Both the position numbers and the translations under genes were made by a program. The notes beneath the pieces were generated by a model that saw only the letters and a list, made by a program, of their open reading frames with translations, made no database searches and was not told the origin of the DNA. 64,000 nucleotides of DNA from Pseudomonadota bacterium (GTDB taxonomy: Bacteria; Pseudomonadota; Alphaproteobacteria; Azospirillales; Azospirillaceae), in assembly GCA_023411035.1 (NCBI GenBank), contig JAEYPE010000197.1, positions 10,954-74,953 on the forward strand, written 5' to 3'. Shown here piece after piece: positions 38,116 through 46,915 of the stretch (its first letter is position 1; every line of letters starts with the position of its first letter).

Positions 38116-38141
38116 GCGTGGGTTGGGTGAGACCCTCTTCC

Positions 38142-38226
38142 CCTCTCCCCTCCGCTCACGCGCAAACTTCGTTTGCGCTGACGCGACAGGCGGACCTTCG
38201 GTCCGCCGAAAGCGGGGAGGGGGTTG
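38142..38226. repeat. three-stem folded element between binding-protein and permease genes
   Basis: Two perfect hairpins with TTC loops, GCGCAAAC-ttc-GTTTGCGC (38160-38178) and GGCGGACC-ttc-GGTCCGCC (38189-38207), lie inside an outer pairing of CCCTCCGCT with AGCGGGGAGGG. There is no T run, so it looks more like an mRNA-stabilising or attenuating structure than a simple terminator. Confidence 0.7.
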
Positions 38227-38243
38227 GATATTAGCGGAGCGCC

Positions 38244-39221
38244 ATGCTTGTCTTCATCCTCCGGCGGCTGGCGCAGAGCGCGGTCGTCGTGATGGCGATG
38301 TCGGTGCTGGTCTTCGCCGGCATCTTCGCCATCGGAAACCCCATCGACGTGCTCATCAGCCCCGAGGCCGACGAGTTCGAACGCGCCGCCGCCATCGCGC
38401 GCCTCGGCCTCGACCGGCCCATGCACGAACAGTTCATGCGCTTCGTGGAAAGCGCGGTCGGCGGCGACCTCGGCACCAGCTTCGTGCATGGGGTGCCGGC
38501 GCTCGGCCTCGTGCTCCAGCGCTTTCCGGCGACGCTGGAACTGGCGGTCTGCGCCATGCTGGTGGCGGTGGTGCTGGGCATTCCGCTGGGGCTGTGGGCC
38601 GGGCTGAAGCCGGAGTCCATGGCCGGGCGGGTTATCATGACCGGCTCCATCCTGGGCTTCTCGCTGCCCACCTTCTGGGTCGGGATGATGCTCATCATGG
38701 CCTTCGCGGTGACGCTGGGCTGGCTGCCGGCGGGTGGGCGCGGCGAGACGGCGAGCCTGTTCGGCGTGCAATGGAGCTTCCTCACCGCGGACGGGCTGGC
38801 GCACCTGATCCTGCCCGCCGTCAATCTGGCCCTGTTCAAGCTGTCGCTGGTCATCCGGCTGGCCCGCGCCGGCACGCGGGAGGTCGCCTTGCAGGACTAT
38901 GTGAAGTTCGCCCGCGCCAAGGGGCTGGCGCCCTCGCGGGTGGTCGGGGTGCACATCCTGAAGAACATCATGATCCCGGTGGTGACCGTGCTGGGGCTGG
39001 AGCTTGGCAGCGTCATCGCCTTCTCGGTGGTCACGGAGACGGTCTTCGCCTGGCCGGGGATGGGCAAGCTGCTGATCGACAGCATCCTCCAACTCGACCG
39101 GCCCGTGGTGATCGCCTACCTGCTGGTGACGGTGCTGCTGTTCGTGGTCATCAACCTGATCGTCGATCTGGTCTATTCGCTGCTCGACCCGCGCATCCGG
39201 CTGGGAGGGGGGCGGGCATGA
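38244..39221 (+). CDS. peptide-type ABC transporter permease, DppB type
   Basis: A 325-residue inner-membrane permease. MLVFILRRLAQSAVVVMAMSVLVF is the typical DppB first helix, and a large periplasmic region precedes five further helices. The EAA loop reads DYVKFARAKGLAPSRVVGVHILKN. Near the end, FVVINLIVDLVYSLLDPRIRLG is the family C-terminal signature. GGAG lies eight bases before the ATG. The stop overlaps the next start (ATGA). Confidence 0.93.
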   Translation: MLVFILRRLAQSAVVVMAMSVLVFAGIFAIGNPIDVLISPEADEFERAAAIARLGLDRPMHEQFMRFVESAVGGDLGTSFVHGVPALGLVLQRFPATLELAVCAMLVAVVLGIPLGLWAGLKPESMAGRVIMTGSILGFSLPTFWVGMMLIMAFAVTLGWLPAGGRGETASLFGVQWSFLTADGLAHLILPAVNLALFKLSLVIRLARAGTREVALQDYVKFARAKGLAPSRVVGVHILKNIMIPVVTVLGLELGSVIAFSVVTETVFAWPGMGKLLIDSILQLDRPVVIAYLLVTVLLFVVINLIVDLVYSLLDPRIRLGGGRA

Positions 39222-40120
39222 GCACGGCCACCATGAAGGCTCCGGCGGTGGAGACGCCCCTCCTGCGGCTGGCGCGGGAGTTCGCGCGGTCGCGCACGGC
39301 GCTGGCCGGGCTGGCGGTGCTGGCGCTGATCGTCCTGGCCGCCTTGTTCGCCCGCTGGGTGGTGCCGCAGGACCCCTACGACCTCGCCCAACTGGACATT
39401 CTGGATGGCATGATGGCGCCGGGCTCGCTGGGGGGCGGGGGCTGGACCTATTGGCTGGGCACCGACGACCAGGGGCGCGACATGCTGTCGGCCATCGTCT
39501 TCGGCCTGCGCACCAGTCTGCTGGTCGGAGTGCTCGCCACGCTGATCGCGCTGGCGGCGGGGGTGGCGGTGGGGCTGCTGGCGGCCTATGCGGGGGACCG
39601 GGTGGACGGGCTGGTGATGCGGTTGGTGGACATCCAGCTTTCCTTTCCGGCCATCCTGATCGCGCTGATCCTGCTGGCCCTGCTGGGCAAGGGGGTGGAC
39701 AAGGTCATCGTCGCCCTGGCCGCCGTGCAGTGGGCCTATTACGCCCGCACCATCCGCGGCTCCGCCCTGGTGGAGCGGCGCAAGGAGTACATCGAGGCCG
39801 CGCAGTGCCTCGCCCTTCCCCACCGGCGGATCATGATGCGCCACCTGCTGCCCAACTGCCTGCCGCCGCTGATCGTGGTGGCGACGGTGCAGGTTGCCCA
39901 CGCCATCGCGCTGGAGGCGACGTTGAGCTTCCTCGGCGTCGGCGTGCCGGTGACGCAGCCATCCCTGGGGATGCTGATCGCGTCGGGCTACCAGTACATG
40001 CTGTCGGGCGATTACTGGGTCAGCCTGTTTCCCGGTCTGGCGCTGCTGGTCACCATCGTGGCGATCAATCTGGTGGGGGACCGGCTGCGCGACGTCCTCA
40101 ACCCGCGCCTGAACCATTGA
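39218..40120 (+). CDS. peptide-type ABC transporter permease, DppC type
   Basis: A 300-residue second permease. The first helix LAGLAVLALIVLAALFARWVV is followed by YWLGTDDQGRDMLSAIVFG, the diagnostic DppC/OppC segment. The EAA loop is EYIEAAQCLALPHRRIMMRHLLPN. It ends LVGDRLRDVLNPRLNH, also typical. It starts inside the dppB-like stop codon and is followed after 14 bp by the first ATPase gene. Confidence 0.93.
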   Translation: MSTATMKAPAVETPLLRLAREFARSRTALAGLAVLALIVLAALFARWVVPQDPYDLAQLDILDGMMAPGSLGGGGWTYWLGTDDQGRDMLSAIVFGLRTSLLVGVLATLIALAAGVAVGLLAAYAGDRVDGLVMRLVDIQLSFPAILIALILLALLGKGVDKVIVALAAVQWAYYARTIRGSALVERRKEYIEAAQCLALPHRRIMMRHLLPNCLPPLIVVATVQVAHAIALEATLSFLGVGVPVTQPSLGMLIASGYQYMLSGDYWVSLFPGLALLVTIVAINLVGDRLRDVLNPRLNH

Positions 40121-40134
40121 GGAGGGGCGATGCG

Positions 40135-41120
40135 ATGACCGAACCCCTGCTGCGTGTGGACGGGCTGAAAACGCATTTCCTCACCCGCGCCGGTGTCGTG
40201 AAGGCGGTGGACGGGGTCAGCCTGCGGCTCGCCCGCGGGGAAATCCTGGGGCTGGTGGGCGAATCCGGCTCCGGCAAGTCGGTGACCGGGCAATCCATCC
40301 TCGGCCTCGTCGATCCGCCGGGGCGGGTGGTCGGCGGGCGGGTGCTGTTCAACGGGGAGGATCTGGTGACCGCCGGAGAGAGGCGGCTGCGCGCCATCCG
40401 CGGTCGGCGCATCGCCATGATCTTCCAGGACCCGATGATGACCTTGAACCCGGTGCTGAGCATCGGCACCCAGATGGTGGAGGCCGTGCAGGCCCATGAG
40501 AAGGTCAGCCGGGCCGAGGCGTGGGAGCGCTCGCGCCGGGCGCTGGCCCGCGTCGGCATCGCCTCCCCCGACGAGCGGCTGGCCGCCTACCCGCACCAGT
40601 TCTCCGGCGGGATGCGCCAGCGCGTGGCCATCGCCATCGCGCTCCTGCACTCCCCGGACCTGATCATCGCCGACGAGCCGACAACCGCCCTGGACGTCAC
40701 CATCCAGGCCCAGATCCTGTTCGAGGTGCAGAAGCTCTGCCGCGAGACGGGGACCGCGCTGATCTGGGTGACCCACGACCTCGCCGTCGTCTCGGCGCTG
40801 GCCGACCGGGTGGCGGTGATGTATGCGGGCCGGGTGGTGGAGACCGGGACGGTGGCGGAGATCATTGGCAGCCCGCGCCACCCCTACACCCGCGGCCTGC
40901 TGGAGTCGGTGCCCAGCCGCAACCGGCGCGGCGTGCCGCTGCGCTCCATCCCCGGCATGACGCCCTCGATCCTCGACCTGCCGGAGGGTTGCGCCTTCCG
41001 CCCGCGCTGCGACCGGCCCACCGATGCCTGCGCCGCCATGCCCGAGTTGGCGGGAGATCGGGAGGACCGGGCCTGGCGCTGTTGGAACCCCTTCGCGGCG
41101 GAAGCCCGGGGAGACGCCGC

Positions 41121-41124
<4 letters not shown>
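40135..41124 (+). CDS. peptide-type ABC transporter ATPase, DppD type
   Basis: A 329-residue ATPase. GGAGGGG lies ahead of the ATG at 40135. Walker A GESGSGKS, Q-loop MIFQDPMMTLNP, signature FSGGMRQRV, Walker B LIIADEPTTALD and switch WVTHDL are all present. The C-terminal oligopeptide-type domain contains the cysteine-rich GCAFRPRCDRPTDAC motif that holds an Fe-S cluster in some relatives. It pairs with the DppF-like ATPase, whose start overlaps its stop (ATGA). Confidence 0.94.
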
Positions 41125-42127
<1,003 letters not shown>

Positions 42128-42128
<1 letters not shown>

Positions 42129-43321
42129 TGCCCGCATCCGATCCCGCCGGCCCTTCCGCGTGCAGCCCGCGCACGCTGGAGCTGCTGCGCGACCTGATCG
42201 CCTTCGACACGACCAGCCGCAATTCCAACCTCGACCTGATCCACTACATCCGCGACCATCTGGCGGAGCTGGGAGTGCCCAGCACGCTGGTGTTCAACGA
42301 GGACCGGACCAAGGCCAACCTCTACGCCACCATCGGCCCGGCGGACCGCGGCGGCGTCTGCCTGTCCGGCCACACCGACGTGGTGCCGGTGGACGACCAG
42401 GACTGGTCCAGCGACCCCTTCACCCTGACGGAGCGCGACGGCAAGCTCTACGGGCGCGGCACGGCGGACATGAAGGGCTTCGTCGCGGCGGCGCTGGCCA
42501 TGGCGCCGGACTTCCTGGCCGCCAACCTGACCACGCCGATCCACTACGCTTTCTCCTATGACGAGGAACTGGGCTGCCTCGGCGTGCCCGGCCTGCTGCA
42601 CAAGCTCGCCGGCATGGCGGTCAAGCCGCGCCTGTGCGTCGTCGGCGAGCCGACGCGGATGCGGGTGATCGTCGGCCACAAGGGCAAGGTGGCGATGCGC
42701 TGCCGCGTCCACGGCCACGCCTGCCATTCCTCGCTGGCCCCGCAGGGGGTGAACGCGGTGGAATACGCGGCGGAGCTGGTGTCCTTCCTGCGCGGCATGG
42801 GCCGCCGCTTCACCGAGCAGGGGCCGTTCGATCACGATTACGACGTGCCCTACAGCACGGTGCACACCGGGGTGATGGAGGGCGGCACGGCCCGCAACAT
42901 CGTCCCCTCCGACGCCTCCTTCGAGTTCGAGATCCGGCATCTGGCCGACCATCCCGTCGCCCCGATGCTGAAGGAACTGCGCGACTTCGCCAAGACGCTG
43001 GAACCGGAGATGCGCGCCGTCCGTCCGGATGCCGGATTCTCCTGGGAAACGCTGTCGGACAGCCCGGCGCTGGACACCCCGCCGGAATCGGCGGAGGTGA
43101 CGCTGGTCAAGAACCTCGCGGAGCAGAACGGCCACGGCAAGGTGGCCTTCGGCACGGAGGGCGCGCTGTTCACCAGCATTGCCGGCATCCCCGCCGTGGT
43201 CTGCGGCCCCGGCGACATCGAGCAGGCCCACAAGCCCGACGAGTATGTGGAACTGAGCGAACTCGCCCGCGCCGAACGCTTCCTGACCCGGCTGAAGGAC
43301 GCGGCACGGGTGGGGATTTGA
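42128..43321 (+). CDS. ArgE-like M20 amidohydrolase (acetylornithine deacetylase family)
   Basis: A 397-residue zinc hydrolase of the M20 family. Metal and catalytic residues are visible: H82 and D84 in SGHTDVVPVD, D114 in GRGTADMKG, and the general base and ligand E146/E147 in YDEELGC. The dimerisation domain follows GHKGKVAM, and the closing metal histidine is in EQAHKPDEYV. ArgE removes acetyl from N-acetylornithine. As the last gene of a peptide-type ABC operon, this copy may instead deacylate an imported N-acyl amino acid or cleave a dipeptide. It overlaps the preceding ATPase gene by one base and is followed by a strong hairpin. Confidence 0.9.
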
Positions 43322-43328
43322 CGCAAAA

Positions 43329-43354
43329 GGGCCGGAGCATCGCCGCTCCGGCCC
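43329..43354. terminator. strong hairpin between convergent genes (bidirectional terminator)
   Basis: GGGCCGGAGC (43329-43338) pairs perfectly with GCTCCGGCCC (43345-43354) around a six-base loop. On the minus strand it is followed by TTTT, so it should terminate the small gene at 43391-43648; it may also end the ABC operon. Confidence 0.65.
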
Positions 43355-43390
43355 CCTGAAAGCATCCCTCGGACCGTTGCGCTTCGCCGG

Positions 43391-43648
43391 TCAGTGGACC
43401 TCCACGCTGACGATGGCCGGCAGGGTGCGCAGGAAATCCGCACCCGTGTCGGTCGCCTCGACGACGAGGTGACCGCAGCGGTCGTGCCCGCGCAGGCGGG
43501 CTTCCGCGCCCATGCCGGCGGTGCGAAGCACCTCCGACAGGTCGGACACCGCGGTGCGGACCCAGGCCCGATGCTCGGCCATGCTTTTGTACGCTGTTGC
43601 TTCCGACTGATTCAGAGTGACCGTGAAGGTGTGCAGCTCGATGGTCAT
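43391..43648 (-). CDS. small unknown protein (85 aa)
   Basis: The ATG at 43648-43646 has GGAG five bases upstream. The protein begins MTIELHTFTVTLNQSEATAY and has two alternating strand-helix stretches and a C-terminal strand (AIVSVEVH), suggesting a small alpha/beta fold. It has one cysteine, no signal peptide and no membrane segment. No family is recognised. It is a single gene with a terminator directly downstream and more than 500 bp without genes upstream. Confidence 0.55.
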   Translation of the reverse strand: MTIELHTFTVTLNQSEATAYKSMAEHRAWVRTAVSDLSEVLRTAGMGAEARLRGHDRCGHLVVEATDTGADFLRTLPAIVSVEVH

Positions 43649-43952
43649 AAGAGCTCCGGATTGAACCGATTGTTCTGGGGAAAGCTCAGATTTTGACGCT
43701 GTTCGAGCATCCGCTCCGCCCCAACCGGACGGCGTATCGAGAACAAGGCTGGAAAGGGACGTGCGGACACTTGCCGGTTGGCGGATGAAGTCGGGGATCA
43801 GCCGATCGGCGAAAAGGGTCCCTTTCGATTTGGGGAGCAAACAAACAGCAGTGTAACCGAACAGCTGCCCCCGCGCTTGTGATATCGTGGGAACGCTGCC
43901 CTGCGCGTGGCGCGTTCACGGGCGAAAAAGGGGTAGCCCGGCACGGCCACTC
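43649..43952. other. non-coding stretch upstream of the 85-aa gene
   Basis: About 300 bp with no gene I can support; short open frames here lack ribosome sites and codon bias. It should contain the promoter of the 85-aa gene, but I see no convincing -35/-10 pair. It is somewhat more AT-rich than its surroundings near 43840-43860. Confidence 0.4.
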
Positions 43953-44118
43953 CAGGGCAATCGCATTTGAGATCCCCTCTCCCCTCTGGGGAGAGGGTTA
44001 GGGTGAGGGGGTTGCGCTTGTGCCGGACATATCTCCATGCACAACCCCCTCACCGGCCCTGCGGGCCACCCTCTCCCCAGAGGGGAGAGGGCTATGATAG
44101 CCGAATGCGATTGCCCTG
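43953..44118. repeat. 166-bp palindromic REP/BIME-like element, copy B
   Basis: Outer arms CAGGGCAATCGCATT (43953-43967) and AATGCGATTGCCCTG (44104-44118) are perfect inverted repeats of 15 bp. Inside lie two perfect hairpins, CCCTCTCCCC-TCT-GGGGAGAGGG (43975-43997) and CCCTCTCCCC-AGA-GGGGAGAGGG (44069-44091), in opposite orientation. Flanking segments gtgagggggttg and caaccccctcac also pair. The whole element can fold into one long cruciform or hairpin. No target-site duplication is evident and it encodes nothing. Confidence 0.88.
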
Positions 44119-44159
44119 ATGGACACATCGCAATGGCTCGACTTCCGGTCAGACCGCTC

Positions 44160-44987
44160 TCAATCCAGGAAAATATCCGGCGCCAGGGGCGCGCCCGGCT
44201 TCACCGCGTAGGGCTCCAGGTCGGTGACGCCCTCCTCCGCCAGCACCTCGTCGTCGATGAAGAAGTTCCCGGTGCAGGTCCTGGCGTCGCGGGTCAGGAT
44301 GGCGTGGGCGGCGTCGGCCAGGATGTCCGGCTTGCGGCAGTTGTCGAACTCCGCCGCGCCCATCAGCATGGCGATGGCCGCCGTGCCGATGATGGTGCGC
44401 GGCCAGAGGGAGTTCACGGCCACCTTGCCGCGGAACTCCGCGCTCATGCCCAACGTGCACAGGCTCATCGCGTATTTGGCGGTGGTGTAGGCGGTGTGGT
44501 TCTGGAACCAGCGCGGGTTCAGGTTCAGCGGCGGCGACAGGGTCAGGATGTGCGGGTTCTCCGCCTTCAGCAGATGCGGCAGGCAGGCCTGGGAGCAGGC
44601 GAAGGTGCCCCGCCCGTTGACCCCCATCATCAGGTCCCAGCGCTTCATCGGGGTTTCCAGCGTGCCGGTCAGGCTGATCGCGCTGGCGTTGTTCACCAGG
44701 ATGTCGATGCCGCCGAACGCCTCCACCGTGCGGGCCACGGCCTCAGCCACCTGGGCGTCGTCGCGGATGTCGCAGAGGACCGGCAACGCCTTGCCGCCCG
44801 CGGCCTCCACCTCCTCCGCGGCGGAGAAGATGGTGCCGGGCAGCTTCGGATGCGGCTCCGACGTCTTGGCGGCAATGACGACATTGGCGCCGTCGCGCGC
44901 GGCGCGCAGGGCGATGGCCTTGCCGATGCCCCGGCTGGCCCCGGTGATGAACAGAGTCTTGCCCTTCAGAGTGCGCGCATCGGTCAT
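44160..44987 (-). CDS. short-chain dehydrogenase/reductase (SDR)
   Basis: A 275-residue Rossmann oxidoreductase. ATG 44987 is preceded by GGGAGGG. The nucleotide-binding motif is GASRGIG (16-22), the strand-4 motif is VNNAS (98-102), and the catalytic residues are S151 and Y167/K171 in HTAYTTAKYAM. The pattern SPPLNLNPRWF and the late NSLWPRTIIGT resemble the HSDL2-type branch of classical SDRs, whose substrates are poorly known. It is a single gene. An 18-bp dyad lies in the gap to the divergent secreted-protein gene at 45157. Confidence 0.88.
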   Translation of the reverse strand: MTDARTLKGKTLFITGASRGIGKAIALRAARDGANVVIAAKTSEPHPKLPGTIFSAAEEVEAAGGKALPVLCDIRDDAQVAEAVARTVEAFGGIDILVNNASAISLTGTLETPMKRWDLMMGVNGRGTFACSQACLPHLLKAENPHILTLSPPLNLNPRWFQNHTAYTTAKYAMSLCTLGMSAEFRGKVAVNSLWPRTIIGTAAIAMLMGAAEFDNCRKPDILADAAHAILTRDARTCTGNFFIDDEVLAEEGVTDLEPYAVKPGAPLAPDIFLD

Positions 44988-45085
44988 GCTGGTTTCCCTC
45001 CCTTGTTCTTTCCGCCGGAGCCGGCCTGTTGTCGGCGATGCTACCACAAATCCCCTCGGCGCCGTCCATGCGCCTGCGTCATTCA

Positions 45086-45103
45086 ATTGACCTATGCGTC
45101 AAT
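45086..45103. promoter_or_regulatory. 18-bp dyad in the divergent SDR/secreted-protein gap
   Basis: ATTGAC (45086-45091) and GTCAAT (45098-45103) are separated by six bases. A TGCGTCA direct repeat overlaps the same stretch. It lies about 100 bp from the SDR start and 54 bp from the GTG start of the divergent gene, a suitable place for a shared operator. Confidence 0.35.
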
Positions 45104-45156
45104 GCGCCCTTCCCGTCTAGACTGCGCTTGCCCCCTCCGTTCGGGAAAGCCTGCCC

Positions 45157-45900
45157 GTGCGCCTTCCGGTCCTCGCCCTTGCCCTGATCCTCGGCGCGCC
45201 GCCCGCCTTCGCGCAGGCGGTGGCGCAGCATCTGTTCTTCGAAGCCGTGACCGCGGGCGTCACGCCCGACGCCCCCTACGAGGCCCGCCAGCGCCTGACC
45301 GAGCGCGCCCGGAGCGACCTGCTGCCCGCCATCCTGGAAGCCGCCGGGCTGGACGGCGCAGGGGCGGTCACGGAGTTGCGGATGGGCGGCTACCGGCTCC
45401 GGACCAACCCGTCGCTCCACATGACCGTGGCGCTGGAGGACGCGCCCGCCGACCGGCTGGCCGGGGCCATCGCCTGGAGCCTCGAACAGGAAAGCGTCCT
45501 GGTGGCGGACTTCGACAGCGCGGACGGCGCCACCGGCTACGCCCTGGTCCGCTTTCCCGCGGGCAGCCTGACGCCGGACCTCGCCCAGCGCTTCTTCCTC
45601 GCCGCGGCGGCGGAGCATGAGGGGCTGGGCGGCGGCTACACCGCCTTCGGCGACACGTTGCTGTTCCTGAATCTGCGCGGCGGCGACGGGAAGCCCTACA
45701 GCGGCCTGTCCGACGACGCCTTCACCGAGGCCCTGCGCCGCGCCGCCGCCGCCTTCCCCGGCGCGGTCCTGACGGAAACCGGGCACGCCGACGCGCGGCT
45801 GGTCTTCCAGCCGCCCCGGCCCGACCGCCCCGCCCTGGCCCCGCTGCGGGCGCGGCACGCGGCGCTGCTGTCCGAAACCTTGACCACCGAGAAACCTTGA
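45157..45900 (+). CDS. secreted hypothetical protein
   Basis: A 247-residue protein that starts with GTG. Residues 1-20 form a clean Sec signal peptide (LPVLALALILGAPPAFAQ). The mature protein is alpha/beta, without cysteines or recognisable catalytic motifs. It ends in ETLTTEKP, where a 17-bp tandem duplication overlaps the stop codon. It lies 16 bp before a BMP-type binding-protein gene on the same strand, so the two are probably co-transcribed and may serve the same uptake or sensing task. I do not recognise the family. Confidence 0.7.
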   Translation: MRLPVLALALILGAPPAFAQAVAQHLFFEAVTAGVTPDAPYEARQRLTERARSDLLPAILEAAGLDGAGAVTELRMGGYRLRTNPSLHMTVALEDAPADRLAGAIAWSLEQESVLVADFDSADGATGYALVRFPAGSLTPDLAQRFFLAAAAEHEGLGGGYTAFGDTLLFLNLRGGDGKPYSGLSDDAFTEALRRAAAAFPGAVLTETGHADARLVFQPPRPDRPALAPLRARHAALLSETLTTEKP

Positions 45901-45907
45901 CCACCGA
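45874..45907. repeat. 17-bp exact tandem duplication across a stop codon
   Basis: gaaaccttgaccaccga occurs at 45874-45890 and 45891-45907. The second copy holds the TGA stop of the secreted protein, so the duplication has altered the C-terminus or the spacing to the next gene. Confidence 0.9.
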
Positions 45908-45916
45908 GCCTGCCCG

Positions 45917-46909
45917 ATGATCCACCACCCCTCCCGCCGTTCCGTCCTGGCCCTGGGCGCCGCCGGCCTCGTCACGCTCGCCTGTCCGGTGCGGGCGCAG
46001 GATTTCGCGCCGGGGCTGCTCTACGCGGTGGGGCAGAAATTCGACAAGAGCTTCAACGAGGGCGCCTTCGCCGGGGCGGAGCGCTTCAAGGACGCCACCG
46101 GGGTCGCCTACCGCGACTATCTGCCCGCCAGCACGGCGCAGTTCGAACAGGCGGTGGCCGCCCTGCTGCGGCGCGGGGTGACCGACCTCGCGATGATCGG
46201 CTTCTACTACGCCGCCCCGCTCGCCAGCCTCGCGCCGAAGCATCCCGCCGTCCGCTTCACCATCGTCGATGCGGTGGTGGAGGCGCCGAACGTCCAGTCC
46301 GTGACCTTCAAGGAGCAGGAGGGGGCCTTCCTCGTCGGCATGCTGGCGGCGATGGCGTCGAAGACCGGGACGGTCGGCTTCATCGGGGCACTGGACATCC
46401 CGCTGATCCGCAAATTCATCGCGGGCTTCCAGCAGGGCGCCCGCCACGCCCGCCCGGACATCGGTCTGCTGGTCAATTTCGTGGGCACCACCCCCGCCGC
46501 CTTCAACGATCCCACCACCGGGGCGGAGGTGGCGAAGGCCCAGTTCCAGCGCGGCGCCGACGTGGTGTTCGCCGGGGCCGGCGTGTCCAACTTCGGCATC
46601 TTCGCGGCGGCCAAGGACGACGGGCGGTTCGCCATCGGGGTGGACAGCAACCAGAACCACCTCTACCCCGGCACCATCCTCACCTCGATGCTGAAGCGGG
46701 TGGATCTGGCGGTGGAGCGCGCCTTCGGGGAGGGCCGCAGCGGCGCCTGGACCCCTGGCCCGCGCAGCCTGGGGCTGGCCGAACGCGGGGTCGACTATGC
46801 GCTGGACGACAACAACCGCGCGCTCGTCAGCACCGCCATGCGCGACCGGCTGGAGGAGGCCCGCGACGCCATCATCCAGGGCCGCATCCGGGTGGCGGAA
46901 ACCCTGTAG
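45917..46909 (+). CDS. BMP-family (Med/BmpA) substrate-binding protein, orphan
   Basis: A 330-residue periplasmic protein with a twin-arginine type signal (SRRSVLALGAAGLVTLA, cleavage after VRA). The mature region shows the basic-membrane-protein fold: GLLYAVGQKFDKSFNEGAFAG, EQEGAFLVGMLAAMASKTGTVGFIG, and the hinge segment DVVFAGAGVSNFGIFAAAKD. BMP proteins bind nucleosides or purines for ABC importers. No BMP-type ATPase or permease gene is nearby, so its partner is encoded elsewhere or it acts in sensing. Confidence 0.88.
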   Translation: MIHHPSRRSVLALGAAGLVTLACPVRAQDFAPGLLYAVGQKFDKSFNEGAFAGAERFKDATGVAYRDYLPASTAQFEQAVAALLRRGVTDLAMIGFYYAAPLASLAPKHPAVRFTIVDAVVEAPNVQSVTFKEQEGAFLVGMLAAMASKTGTVGFIGALDIPLIRKFIAGFQQGARHARPDIGLLVNFVGTTPAAFNDPTTGAEVAKAQFQRGADVVFAGAGVSNFGIFAAAKDDGRFAIGVDSNQNHLYPGTILTSMLKRVDLAVERAFGEGRSGAWTPGPRSLGLAERGVDYALDDNNRALVSTAMRDRLEEARDAIIQGRIRVAETL

Positions 46910-46915
46910 GCCCCC

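Noticed and set aside
43686..43919. A 77-codon open frame on the minus strand in the gene-free gap
   Set aside because: No ribosome site, no codon bias and no similarity to a known protein; the region is better read as non-coding.
43953..44118. Insertion sequence at the large palindrome
   Set aside because: No transposase frame lies within or beside it and there is no target-site duplication; it fits a non-coding palindromic repeat.
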